Of a DNA stretch of 64,000 bases, positions 34,297 through 44,489 are shown in pieces. The stretch lies in assembly GCF_910592395.1 (NCBI RefSeq), contig NC_088322.1, positions 6,815,431-6,879,430 of the forward strand, read 5' to 3'. Under the pieces are notes generated by a model. That model was not told the DNA's origin, ran no database searches, and saw only the letters and a list, made by a program, of their open reading frames with translations. The stretch is from Lineus longissimus. Lineage: Eukaryota; Nemertea; Pilidiophora; Heteronemertea; Lineidae. The first letter of the stretch is position 1. Each line of letters starts with the position of its first letter. The position numbers and the translations under genes are program-made.

Positions 34297-36679
34297 TATA
34301 TGGATGAAAAGTGATGATGCCGTGCCAACAGTTTTTGATTCTGCCCAGACAAACAAAGCTTGTGGGCCTCCACCGCCACCAAACACAGAAGAATCAAATT
34401 TGGTACCTCCTCTGACTGGTTTGGCAAGGTCTGGCAGAAAATCACAGTATAGAGAACGAAAAGAGAGAATGAGTGTAAGAACCAGCTGTGGGAGCAATAA
34501 TGCACATTTCGTGAAAAAATGTTCTTTACTTGTGTAGGGAGGCAAATTTAATGCACAGGGGCAGTAAGAGAACTTGTCATCTCAGCACTGTTGCTGTTAT
34601 AGCTGCCATTTCTGACTTTGAACTTGCCTGTAGGTGCTCCAATCAATGAAGCCCAGAACTCAGGATATCACCAATTCTACAGGGCGGTTATAAAATGATT
34701 TTAATTGATGTTGTACAATTATACTTGCCATTAGGATATTAGTAATTTTATCTATTTTACAGATTGTTCAAACCGCAATTACAGAGTATAACGATCTTGT
34801 CGGCATCCCTGACGACAATGATGAAATTCAGCCATCAGACCAGGAACACCAACCTGAACAAATTCAAATGGTTCTACCAGTTGCTGAGAGACTGAAAAAG
34901 CTTGTCCGCACCAAAGGTAAGTTTCTGATAGTAGGTCTAAGGATTTCATTTTACATTCTTGCCAATTGTTTATTTAAAACGGTTTATCTAAACTGTGGAA
35001 CAACTAGGCTCACTAACTGGTGTTGGCTTCCACTATAGTTCCCCCATTTGCATGTGGATGGCTAAGACTTGGGTTTCAGTATCATGCCTAATATCAGATT
35101 TATGTGAATGTTATCATGGCAGTTATGTGTCATGCTCATCTTTTTTTCAGTTCAAATTGAAAGTTTTGCCCCAGTTCAATTCAGGAATGTGAGTTGCCAG
35201 GTGTCGCCAGATGCAAGTAATATGGGGTGCCAGACAAAGATGTACTTCAGATCCGAATCGGTGCAGTGTACCCTTATTGGTGACCACTTCGTCCACATGC
35301 CTGCTGATCTACCAACTCAAACTGACACCAGCAGCAGTGCAGAAGCCACACCCATGCCTTCAACCTATCCTCCAGCACCAATTCCCGCCACTCCACCTCC
35401 CACACCAAGTAGCCCGACTGTACCATTGTCATCAACACCGAATCCAAAGAGGAAACGAAATGAAAGTTTCACTGATGCTGATTTGGACCAGTCCTTTTCT
35501 TTCATTGACTGCCAGAAGAAGGATCCTACTTGGAACCCTAATATGTCTTTTGGAGAACAGTAAGTGGGTTAGGGTTGGCTTATACCAAAAATTGATAAGC
35601 CAACCTTATGAATTTTTGCTCACTGTAGTAGTAATGATAATTATAATAATGATGTCATATAACTGGTATATATACTAGCCCTCTTCCACAGTAGTTCATA
35701 CGTGAGATTTAAGTAGGGATCTTTTCCTGCCCGGTGTAAAAGACAACCTTTCAGTTTTCACTGCCCCTGAAAATGGTAATCATTGTCTATAATAAATAAT
35801 ATAAAAGTTCCAAAATGTTCCCGCTTATTTTCAAGTGATGACTCCTACAACAGCCCCGATAATGGTGACAGTGAGTTTGTGAAGTTGTATGTTGTTTCGG
35901 AGAAGAAGCTCTTGCACCTCTTTAAGATCTGCCAGAAGTGTGGACATAGTGGAGCAGAGGCAAATGTTGCTTCAATGAATGGCACTCTTGTCACCATTTC
36001 TCAGCATTGTCTGAGTTGTGATGAAAATACAAGTTGGAGTAGCCAGGAAATGATTGGGACTTATCCCTCAGGCAACATTTCTCTATCCACGGCACTTCTT
36101 TGTTCTGGCAGTATTCCCAGCAAAGCTGTCAGAATGTTAAAGTTTTGGGGTGTACAGGGCTTTACTATTCCGACATTCATCATGCATCAGCGCAAATTCC
36201 TAAACCAGGCTGTCCGCAACTGCTGGGAGGATGAATACATCCGTGTACTGTCAAAGCTTGACAATGGTGTCCAACTTTCTGGTGATGCCAGGTGCGACTC
36301 CATAGGGCACTGCGCCAAATACGGGAGCTACACCCTGCACAACACAACGGACAATTTTATAGTGTGCACAGAGCTTGTGGTGGTAAGTTGGATCATGATA
36401 TTTTTTCAGAAAAAATTCCCATATCAGGACCGTTCTGTTGTGTTTTGTAGATTGACACATATTGTTTTTTTCTTTTGCAGTCGACTGAACCTGACACAAA
36501 AAAGAGTGCAGCGATGGAAGTCTTAGGACTCTCACGCGCTCTGGATTTCCTAGACGCAGCACTGCCACACCTAAAAATTTAGTTGACTACCGATGGTCAC
36601 ACAGGCGTAGCCAAACATGTACGGGAAGAATGGCCTGGCAAGGTAACCCACTACCTTGACATATGGCATGTGGCAAAAG
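34297..36679 (+). pseudogene. DDE-transposase-related gene (Kolobok-like suspected), five exons, one stop
   Basis: Exons 34297-34474, 34763-34916, 35151-35559, 35836-36382 and 36481-36679 have GT-AG borders and matching phases. The first two supply charged, low-complexity sequence. The third is Ser/Thr/Pro-rich ending 'FIDCQKKDPTWNPNMSFG'. The fourth has a zinc pair 'CQKCGHSG...CLSCDENT', then 'LSGDARCDSIGHCAKYGSYTL', and the fifth has 'LTTDGHTGVAKHVREEW' with 'HYLDIWHVAK'. That series (GDxRCDSxGxxAKYG, TDxHxxxxKxxR, DxWHxAK) is known from a family of transposase-like proteins abundant in fish and marine invertebrates, often with a THAP domain. An in-frame TAG at 36580-36582 sits just before the second Asp segment. 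The C-terminal half is missing, so the gene is broken. No THAP domain or TTAA duplication was found. Confidence 0.6.
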
Positions 36680-37054
36680 GTACAGTTAAATTTCATAGAC
36701 AAACTTGATCTTGAAAGGACAGGGCTACTCCATCTAATCAGACTGCTAGAATTAGTGACTGCATTTAAATTCATTGTTGTTTCAGGCATAAAGAAAAGGC
36801 TCGCGGGTTAGGCAAAAAAGACACCAGATGTGAAATGTTGGCAGAGGAGCATAATAAACCATTTGTATTGGAGTGCAGTGACTAGTAACCATGATGGTAG
36901 CCTGATTGTTGCAAAATGGCCCTCACTGGCAAACCACATTAGGTGAGGTCAAATATCAAAGTTAACCCTGACACCAAAGTTAACTCTAAGTTAACATGAC
37001 ACAGTACATGTAGCCTGTAGACACACATTTGTTCATATTGCATGTGATACTGCA

Positions 37055-37470
37055 GTGGTTTCAATCAAAATGGAAAAGGGAAAAGGCCTGGGAAGCGATT
37101 CACTTGGAGTACAGAGAGAAGGATTGAGACTTTGGATTACCTTATTGATAATCACAAAAGATATCTAAGGGGCAAGCGGAGCAATCTTCTGAATGAATTC
37201 TTTGCGTCAGTAGCTGATGCAATTGGAGCCCCAGAGGGGAAGATCGTGGAGGACATGTGCAAAAATCTTGCAAAAGACTACAAAAAAGCTCTTCAAAAAG
37301 CAGGGACATCTGGAGCAGGAACTGATGACCTCTGTCCTGGACTTCAGTTGAAAGACTCTCGTGAGTTATTCGAGAAATTTGATGCATATTACCAACTTTA
37401 TTTTCCTAAAGGAGGTTCTGCTCGACCAGCTGGATTTGCTTCCATAGATGCCTTGTTCAGGATATCATCT
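37055..37470 (+). pseudogene. Myb/SANT-like (MADF-like) DNA-binding exon
   Basis: After a TACTGCAG acceptor the frame reads 'KRFTWSTERRIETLDYLIDN', then 'LLNEFFASVADAIG' and 'VEDMCKNLAKDYKKALQKA'. The tryptophan-start, three-helix pattern is that of Myb/SANT or MADF-like domains used by transposon-associated and host regulators. The frame remains open past 37470 but loses character. The 3' border is unclear. It is close to a pogo-like fragment and may be part of the same degraded element. Confidence 0.45.
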
Positions 37471-37663
37471 GACAAATGCCTGATCAAGCACAGACTGTAT
37501 CCGGTGGTGTACATTTCCCCGTCTATGTCACCCTTTTTTATTCAGTCAGTATTAAATTCTCTTCTCTTTTTTTACAGATTAACTGTTGTTAGTTAATGCA
37601 AGAGGAGTCGTTGGCACATTTCAAGTCCAGTGAAGCACTTGCTGTTCCCACATCAGAGTAAGG

Positions 37664-38132
37664 TGTGCTTACTCGTTTTACTGCTTTCCATTCCCGGAGA
37701 GCATTATCAAATATCTGCCGCAAGGCAACAAATATCTGCCGTACAGAAAACTTCGGCATGGCAGTTACAGAGATCGGGGGGGGGGGGGGGGTGTTGGATT
37801 TCATCCCTGCGGGCTGCACCTCCCTTGCGCAGCCTCTAGATCTGACGGTTATGAAATCGTTCAAGAGTGACCTGTGGAAGAAGTGGAAGTCATGGAAGAA
37901 AGAGAATACCGACGACGAAGGACAGTGTGAACGAATTGGCCTTCGTGTTGTACTCAACATAATCAGTGAGGCCTGGGACGAAGTTCCTCCACAAGTTGTT
38001 GAGAAAGGATTCGAACTCACATTCAGAGCTGCTCCTGTTGAGGAAGGTCCACATCAGCAGCTAGATCAAGAGGAGGAAGGACTTGAGTTTATGGACGTCG
38101 AAGACAATGAAATGGAAATCGAAATGGACTAA
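37664..38132 (+). pseudogene. pogo/Tigger-like DDE_1 transposase, C-terminal fragment
   Basis: The frame contains 'LDFIPAGCTSLAQPLDLTVM' and 'KSDLWKKWKSW', the end of the DDE_1 domain found in pogo, Tigger and CENP-B-like proteins. It is followed by 'ISEAWDEVPPQVVEKGFEL' and an acidic tail to a TAA at about 38132. The upstream catalytic part is missing. A 17-base G run just before the conserved segment (near 37770) probably marks a repeat expansion that damaged the gene. Confidence 0.6.
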
Positions 38133-38281
38133 CCAAAATGAACACAGTGAAGCCAGCGTACAGTCTGATTGACTGAATGTACCTGGTGCATGGACAAAGT
38201 GGGGTTAAAGTGGGTACAAGTTGATTAAATAAAAAAATCAAGAAACCTACTCCTTTCCTTTTTTGCTCGAGTCATCTATAC

Positions 38282-38576
38282 AGTACGCCCTAACGATATT
38301 CATCGTTTTTCGACGAAAGAACAAAGATATGCCAGACCAAATGAGAGGACAGAGGAACTAACACCAACACACCTACAAGAACGCAACTACCAGAGGATCC
38401 TGCCAAACACTGCCATAAACATAAACCAACAATGTGCAGATGATATCGGATATGTGACAACCAACAAGGCAACCAAAGAAAACACCAAGAAAGCAGTCCA
38501 AATGAAACCAAAGAAACGAAACCTGAATGTAAATCTCCAAAAAACTGAAGGCTATACAATATCAAGATTAGAAGAT
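38282..38576 (+). mobile_element. RTE-like LINE copy 2, 5' part
   Basis: A damaged frame includes 'QCADDIGYVTTNKATKEN', the reverse transcriptase motif C region (CADD in place of YADD). It continues 'KKRNLNVNLQKTEGYTIS', collinear with copy 1 at 22.8 kb. It stops at a 16-bp sequence, ATCAAGATTAGAAGAT, that recurs at 42896, where the rest of the same element resumes. A Penelope-like element lies between. Confidence 0.75.
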
Positions 38577-39357
38577 TTGGAAACGTAGTTTTGTGATGCT
38601 GCTGTGTCCAATGGTAAGACCGTTGTGACTGACTGGGACGTCAAATCAGAAAAAATATCGTTGGATTGTCCTTACGTCTTGACGTCTCAACCCTGTTGGT
38701 GAGTCGTCGTCGGTTGGATGTCCCTGTGGCGTCACCAATGGTGGTTGTGACGTCCCGGTCTTGACTGGTGTGGTTGTCAAGAGTAATTCCGGGCAGTAGG
38801 GTGTGCGCGGGAATGACATGCTGTCGTCATTCTAGGGCGGGAAATAAGCAACAGGGTTTAAGTGTGCTCTGAAAACGGTTTCGGTACAAAGGTGACCTCA
38901 TCAGTTATGCTAATGGACTAAACGGAATGCGGCAGGTAGTGTGGCCTGCTTGACCCTCAGTCAGTATTAAATTCCAAGGGTCAAGCAGGCCACACTACCT
39001 GCCGCATTCCGTTTAGTCCATTAGCATAACTGATGAGGTCACCTTTGTACCGAAACCGTTTTCAGAGCACACTTAAACCCTGTTGCTTATTTCCCGCCCT
39101 AGAATGACGACAGCATGTCATTCCCGCGCACACCCTACTGCCCGGAATTACTCTTGACAACCACACCAGTCAAGACCGGGACGTCACAACCACCATTGGT
39201 GACGCCACAGGGACATCCAACCGACGACGACTCACCAACAGGGTTGAGACGTCAAGACGTAAGGACAATCCAACGATATTTTTTCTGATTTGACGTCCCA
39301 GTCAGTCACAACGGTCTTACCATTGGACACAGCAGCATCACAAAACTACGTTTCCAA
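38577..39357. repeat. 381-bp inverted repeat with 19-base spacer
   Basis: Arms are 38577-38957 and 38977-39357. In the stretches I compared (both outer ends, the centre and several internal blocks) they are exact complements. The spacer is 38958-38976. Such a hairpin arises when reverse transcription of a Penelope element switches template. Confidence 0.9.
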
Positions 39358-39413
39358 ATTATTTCTATTTTATTGCTGCTTGAGAGGTCCTCTCGGGACT
39401 CTACACGGATCTG

Positions 39414-40616
39414 ATGGATACACCATCCACCACAGAGGCTGCCGCACAACTGATGGGTGATACCACCACCCTTCCCGTGCCCGGCGCCGACACAGAAACA
39501 GAAAAAGAAAACGTTCTTCCCAGAACATCTCAAAGTGCTTCGGGAGAAGCTACTAAAGCTAGGCGTCTCCAGCCGCTCGAACGCAACCCATCGGATTTTC
39601 AACCCATAGAAATTCTCAGGGACGCGCAGCAATCGCTCAGCGATTTCCACACACCAGTTCACAGCACCACGAGCTTGAATGTCGCACAACCGGTGGCCAG
39701 CACATCAGCTGCCACTCCAACCGTCTTTATCACGCCACCCACGGCAGATGAAAATCTCAACCCCGACGCGGCCATTCAACCTGCAAAGAAAAGGTCACGG
39801 ACGGATCTGACTGAACAACCTGATCTTCAGAATAGGACAACAAGTAAGCACCCCGTCAGAGAGGATGCGCTACCCTTGTGGAAGCAGGCTCGCAACAGCC
39901 TTTCAGCTTTCGCCAAAGCCTCTTCCAGGGCACATAGTCTCAGACAGTTGGCGGACGAGGATAATCCACCCGCCTGGTCTCTGGGCCTAGACCGCCCACC
40001 ACCGTTCCTTGTCCCAATCTCCTCCAGGATAGTGGATTCAAGTCGACAGCATGCAGTAAGTCTCCTCCGCATCCACGCGGATGAACTCACGGAAAAAGCA
40101 GCCTTGGACGCCTCACGGGGAGACGCCCTGGTCCGAACCATCAGAACTATCTATGGCGAGGACGTCGACGGCTTCAACTTAGCCATAACTCTACTCAATT
40201 CACTGATCGCAGCAGACAAAGCTGGGGCCAGGGAAGTGATCCAAAGAAGGATGACGTCACAAACGCGCCTCACTAATGAGCAGATAGCCGCATGTCTGGC
40301 CACTCACCAAATACCTAAGACGGTTTTTCAAGACGGGCCGATCAGGAGAGATCACACCAACCAAGGGACCGGCCGTCAGCCACAAGCCACAACAGCTTCA
40401 AAAGGCAGGAACAACACCAAACCCCGAAGGAGGTCGCGATCACCACATCGCGGAACACAGCCAACACAGCAAGCACAACCAAGATCGCGCCAGACGGCAC
40501 AACCACGTCCAAGGCCAAGACCCATCTCCCCTCGACCAAACAGGGCGGGCAGAAGGGACTCCCAGCTACAGCTTTCGGCAAGAGAAGAAGCTCTCATCAA
40601 GGCTTTCAGAAAGTGA
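39414..40616 (+). CDS. Penelope ORF1, 400 aa, unknown, basic C-terminus
   Basis: Begins at the first ATG after the 5' region and ends TGA at 40614-40616. The N-terminal ~130 residues are Thr/Ala/Pro/Glu-rich and probably disordered. Residues about 155-300 look folded and mostly helical ('ALPLWKQARNSLSAFAKA', 'HAVSLLRIHADELTEKAAL', 'GFNLAITLLNSLIAADKAG'). Residues about 330-385 are Arg/Pro/Gln-rich ('PRRRSRSPHRG...PRPRPRP'), an RNA-binding style tail. It resembles a gag-like protein in layout, but I know no homologue. Most Penelope elements I know of have a single ORF, so a long ORF1 is unusual. It overlaps the ORF2 frame at its 3' end. Confidence 0.7.
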   Translation: MDTPSTTEAAAQLMGDTTTLPVPGADTETEKENVLPRTSQSASGEATKARRLQPLERNPSDFQPIEILRDAQQSLSDFHTPVHSTTSLNVAQPVASTSAATPTVFITPPTADENLNPDAAIQPAKKRSRTDLTEQPDLQNRTTSKHPVREDALPLWKQARNSLSAFAKASSRAHSLRQLADEDNPPAWSLGLDRPPPFLVPISSRIVDSSRQHAVSLLRIHADELTEKAALDASRGDALVRTIRTIYGEDVDGFNLAITLLNSLIAADKAGAREVIQRRMTSQTRLTNEQIAACLATHQIPKTVFQDGPIRRDHTNQGTGRQPQATTASKGRNNTKPRRRSRSPHRGTQPTQQAQPRSRQTAQPRPRPRPISPRPNRAGRRDSQLQLSAREEALIKAFRK

Positions 40617-42865
40617 AAATCCTCTCCGATTTGTCACACAGTAATGTAAATAACAATAGTGATACATTAAATAACAGGGGAACATCCACCCCGAAAGGTT
40701 CATCTGAGTATGTTATCAATTTGTCAGACATCTCGCTCACTTCAGCCCAGGAGACCCTCCTGAGCAAAGGTCTAAATTTTTGCCCCACACCGGGCGAACC
40801 TTACTTCGGAGAACTCTTTAAGGACTTGGATAAATTCCACGTCAGTCTCCGACGCAGGGGATTTTTTCACGAAAATAACCCTGACTTAGACCAAGCCCCA
40901 AACCAGGATGATAACACTCTGGAACGCAAGTTCAAACTACCATCCAAATGGAACCCCCCAGGACCCCCGGATCTAGAGGCTTTCATTAGAACCAATGAAT
41001 ATCACTTCGACCGGATCCCTCTCCATTCACCCCGCTCCAACAACCTTACGTCGGCCGAAAGGGAAGCATTGACCCAACTCAAGGCAATGCCACAGATTGT
41101 TATCAAACCCGCAGACAAGGGCTCTGCAGTAGTAATCATGAACAGACAAGATTACATTTCGGAAGCTGAACGCCAACTGTCAAACCGGACACACTACCGT
41201 CCTACGACAGAGAATCTCACTGATTCACATGCGGCCAATGTCACATCCTTCTTAAAAGACATGCTGCAAACAGGGGAAATCACACAAAAAATGTTTGACT
41301 ATCTAGCCCCAGTGGAACCCAAAACACCGGAATTTTACTTACTTCCAAAAATCCACAAATGGGTCTTACCACCACCAGGCAGACCCATAATGTCGGCTAA
41401 TGATTGCCCGACAGAACGCATCTCGCAACTAGCCGACCACTTCCTTCAACCATTGGTTAAAACAACCAAATCATATATTAAGGACACCACCCATTTCCTA
41501 CAAACGATCACAGCTCTGGGAGAAATCCCAGCTGGGACTTTATTGGTCACTCTCGATGTCACATCACTTTACACAAACATCCCTATATGGGAGGGCAAAA
41601 GAGCTGTGGCACGCCATTTGAGGAACAGAGGCCAACAACACGGCCCTAACAATCAGTCTATAATCAAACTTCTTGATCTAGTACTGTCACAAAACAACTT
41701 TCAGTTCAACAAACAGAACTACTTACAAGTCTCAGGAACGGCCATGGGAACAAAGGTCGCACCATCCTTTGCTAATCTCTTCATGGCAGACTTCGAGGAA
41801 CGTCACGTCTACACTCACCCGACACAACCACTAGTCTGGGTACGTTTCATAGATGACATCTTCTTAGACACACGTGCCCACGTCACATCCACCGGTCAAA
41901 TCTACACAGACCTGTACACCAAACCCACGGATGCACACAACTATCTTCTATACTCATCAGCTCACATTAGATCATGTCTCAATGGCATACCTTATGGACA
42001 ATTTCTGAGAATCCGCAGAATTTGTTCAAACTTAGAAGACTTTGAGAAACACGCGCTCGTGATAGCACATCACTTCGAACGCAGAGGTTACCCTAAACCA
42101 CTCATAGAGACGGCCCTTATACGGGCACATAGGCAAGACCGCCAGTCTCTTCTCAACCCGGATCCTACCATAATAGGTACTCAGGAGGAAGACAAAGCTC
42201 CTTTCTACTTTGTCACAACCTTCAACCCGGCGCTAACACAACCAGCAGCCATTTTAAAAGACAACTTGGACATCCTAGCTAGACACAAAACTACTCTACA
42301 CCTGTATGAGACACCAATCATACATGGTTTCAGAAGACCTAAAAACCTTAGAGACAACCTAGTCCGAGCCAAATTAGGGCCTTCTACGGTTGTAGCGCCA
42401 AGCACAACCAAGCCTCCACGCTGGTCCTGTCTTTCACCAAGAACATGCAGATACTGTCCTCATCTTGACAAGACGGGGCGCATCACTAGCAGGACCACAG
42501 GGAAGATATATAACACAAAAATCAAAATTTGTTGTAAAAGCAACAATGTTATTTATTGTATTCAATGTAGACAATGTCACATTCAATATGTAGGCGAGAC
42601 TAAGCGTACACTACTAGAACGCTTTCAAGGACACTTTTATAGCGTCAACAAAAACATCGCCACTGATGTCATAGGTCATCATTTTAACCTCCCGGACCAT
42701 CATGGCCTGGAAGACATTATTGTCTCTATCCTTGAGTTCATGCACATCCCACCAGATGGCGCCCAAGCCAAGGCCACCAGACTCTCTAGAGAGTCTTTTT
42801 GGATCCACCGTCTGCGCACCATGTCGCCGTTAGGACTCAACATCAAGGACAACACGTCCTGGTAA
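40613..42865 (+). CDS. Penelope ORF2: reverse transcriptase plus GIY-YIG endonuclease
   Basis: About 750 residues. The N-terminal block ('SDISLTSAQETLLSKGLNF') is conserved in Penelope elements. RT follows: 'FYLLPKIHK', motif A 'LVTLDVTSLYTNIP', motif B 'GTAMGTKVAPSFANLF' and motif C 'VRFIDDIF'. Directly after motif C the sequence jumps to 'LDTRAHVTSTGQIYTDLY'. Related proteins have a further ~40 residues there, so an in-frame internal deletion removes the palm-thumb connection. The C-terminal third has a Cys-rich linker ('CRYCPHLDK', 'CCKSNNVIYCIQCRQC') and the GIY-YIG nuclease ('IQYVGETKRTLLERF', with a later 'ESFWIHRL'). The frame has no ATG until about residue 160, well after the conserved N-terminus, and is also open upstream of 40613. 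Translation therefore probably depends on ORF1. Confidence 0.85.
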   Translation: MKILSDLSHSNVNNNSDTLNNRGTSTPKGSSEYVINLSDISLTSAQETLLSKGLNFCPTPGEPYFGELFKDLDKFHVSLRRRGFFHENNPDLDQAPNQDDNTLERKFKLPSKWNPPGPPDLEAFIRTNEYHFDRIPLHSPRSNNLTSAEREALTQLKAMPQIVIKPADKGSAVVIMNRQDYISEAERQLSNRTHYRPTTENLTDSHAANVTSFLKDMLQTGEITQKMFDYLAPVEPKTPEFYLLPKIHKWVLPPPGRPIMSANDCPTERISQLADHFLQPLVKTTKSYIKDTTHFLQTITALGEIPAGTLLVTLDVTSLYTNIPIWEGKRAVARHLRNRGQQHGPNNQSIIKLLDLVLSQNNFQFNKQNYLQVSGTAMGTKVAPSFANLFMADFEERHVYTHPTQPLVWVRFIDDIFLDTRAHVTSTGQIYTDLYTKPTDAHNYLLYSSAHIRSCLNGIPYGQFLRIRRICSNLEDFEKHALVIAHHFERRGYPKPLIETALIRAHRQDRQSLLNPDPTIIGTQEEDKAPFYFVTTFNPALTQPAAILKDNLDILARHKTTLHLYETPIIHGFRRPKNLRDNLVRAKLGPSTVVAPSTTKPPRWSCLSPRTCRYCPHLDKTGRITSRTTGKIYNTKIKICCKSNNVIYCIQCRQCHIQYVGETKRTLLERFQGHFYSVNKNIATDVIGHHFNLPDHHGLEDIIVSILEFMHIPPDGAQAKATRLSRESFWIHRLRTMSPLGLNIKDNTSW

Positions 42866-42895
42866 CCACGCTCATACTTTCCTAGCGTTTCTATC

Positions 42896-43515
42896 ATCAA
42901 GATTAGAAGATGACGGGAGGAAATGCAAATATCTAGGAAGCCTACTCGATACACATAATGACATCAAACAAAGGAAAGGACTAGCAATCGACGCCTTCAA
43001 CACCCTCAACAGATTCTTTACCAACCCAAGAGCATCCATCTCAACCAAAGTAAAAATCTTCCAAGCCTTCATAAACAGCATATACTTTTACAACAGTGAA
43101 CTATGGACCCTCACCAAAGAACACAAAATTGATGTTTTCCAACGAACACTTCTCAGAAGAATCCTAAAAGTAACCAAGCTAGACAAAATCAAAAATGAAG
43201 ATCTATATGAGCGAACCCATACAAGACCCTGGAGCCATCTAATCAAGACAAGACGCCTGAGATGGCTGGGACACCTTCTACAGCTTGACGAGACCTCACC
43301 TGCCCGTCAGGCTTTTGAAGAATTCGTCAAGAAATCAAAGAGACCAAGGGGAAAACCCAAAACCACCTGGATAAAAACAATTGAGAAAGACCTTGGAACG
43401 AGCTTTCAGCTCGATGAACCTGTGGAATTAGCCAATGATAGAGCGGCCTGGAGAGGTCTGGTTTCGGACATCCGCAATGTCAATCAATGACGGAAAGCGT
43501 TTTCGATGATAACGA
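42896..43515 (+). mobile_element. RTE-like LINE copy 2, 3' part
   Basis: Resumes at the duplicated 16-bp target and reads 'KCKYLGSLLDTHNDIKQRKG', then 'GHLLQLDETSPARQAFEEF', 'RPRGKPKTTW' and 'VELANDRAAWRGLV'. It matches the C-terminus of copy 1 closely and ends with CAATGACGGAAAGCGTTTTC and a GATGATAACGATGATC tail. The frame is better preserved here than in copy 1. Confidence 0.8.
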
Positions 43516-43516
43516 T

Positions 43517-44164
43517 GATCATTGAAGAAAGAGACTGGCAATTTAATGAAATAGAGACTTTCATCGCGGAATACCAAAAGCATCCTTGTATAAATGACAT
43601 CGCTAGCAGAGAATACAAAGATAGAGACAGGAAGAAAGCATCCCTACAGCAGATTGCTGCTGTCTTCTAGCTTCTAGACTGATAATGGTAGTGTTAACTT
43701 TTGAGTGTACCGGTACCAGCTTCTATCTTTCTTTGACAGCTGATGATGTTTCCAAGAAGTTTTCACGTTTACGGATTCAGTACAACCGAGAACGAGTAAG
43801 GCTAACAGCTGCACCCAAGAGCGGAAGTTCGACAAATGATGCAAAGAAAGTGAAGCCCACCTTTGAGTCCCTTAACTTCCTCAGAGATTTTTGTACACCG
43901 AAATCAACAAGGTCGAATTTATCCAAGTCTCAGGTGTTAGTATTCACAGTAAATACCGGGTGGCCAATAGAAATCTACAAAACAGCCACAGGAAGAAAAC
44001 GAAGCAGACAACAAAAACAGGAGGACGATGAGGATTTCATTCTCAAGAATGCCGTCACTGCACTCGAAAAGGCCACAGCAAGCCCGGTGAAGAAGGATAC
44101 CACCGCTAATGACATTTTCGGGCAATATGTTGCCAGTGAGCAGAAAGGTATCTGTTGCGGTTGA
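43517..44164 (+). pseudogene. MADF/BESS-type DNA-binding protein gene
   Basis: The MADF domain is split. The first part, 43517-43668, reads 'IEERDWQFNEIETFIAEYQK' and 'HPCINDIASREYKDRDRK'. The second, after a TTTGACAG acceptor at 43737, reads 'ADDVSKKFSRLRIQYNRER'. The C-terminal part has an acidic linker and 'TANDIFGQYVASEQK', similar to the BESS-like end of these regulators. The donor for the intron between the halves is not canonical (a TAG follows at 43668-43670), so the gene may be damaged. A GTATCTG donor at 44148 suggests a further exon. The RTE tail stops at the base where this exon begins, a repeat of what is seen at 23.47 kb. Confidence 0.6.
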
Positions 44165-44489
44165 GTGTTTAATTTTAGTAACCAAGTCATAAATTGGGGC
44201 CCTTTTGTGGTATTATGACGTAATCAAGGGAGTGGTCACGTGGCGACGCTATCGCGCTTTTAGCCAACAGTGTTGAGAAGAGAAGAAGTAAGGGGCTTTT
44301 TGCTCCCTTTGTTCATCCTTCATATCTATCAAATCTCAAGTGCGACACGGTGGCAACGATGGTAAATATTTATGAATATGTAAAGGCTGCACTGGCAGTC
44401 TCCCTTCGAAATATAAGTGATCACTTTTGTGAAAGGTTATTGATGCATGTAAATGCAATGTTATAGTAGTTTCATAGTGTATAGATAGG

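Larger units (their letters stand above)
38577..42895 (+). mobile_element. Penelope-like element, 4.3 kb, inserted in RTE copy 2
   Basis: The 16-bp direct repeat ATCAAGATTAGAAGAT (38561-38576 and 42896-42911) is the target duplication. The element starts with a 381-bp inverted copy of its own 5' region, then the 5' region itself, ORF1 (39414-40616), ORF2 with Penelope-type RT and GIY-YIG nuclease (to 42865), and a 30-base 3' tail. An inverted partial copy at the 5' side is a known Penelope arrangement (pseudo-LTR). The host RTE sequence reads on in the same orientation on both sides. Confidence 0.9.
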
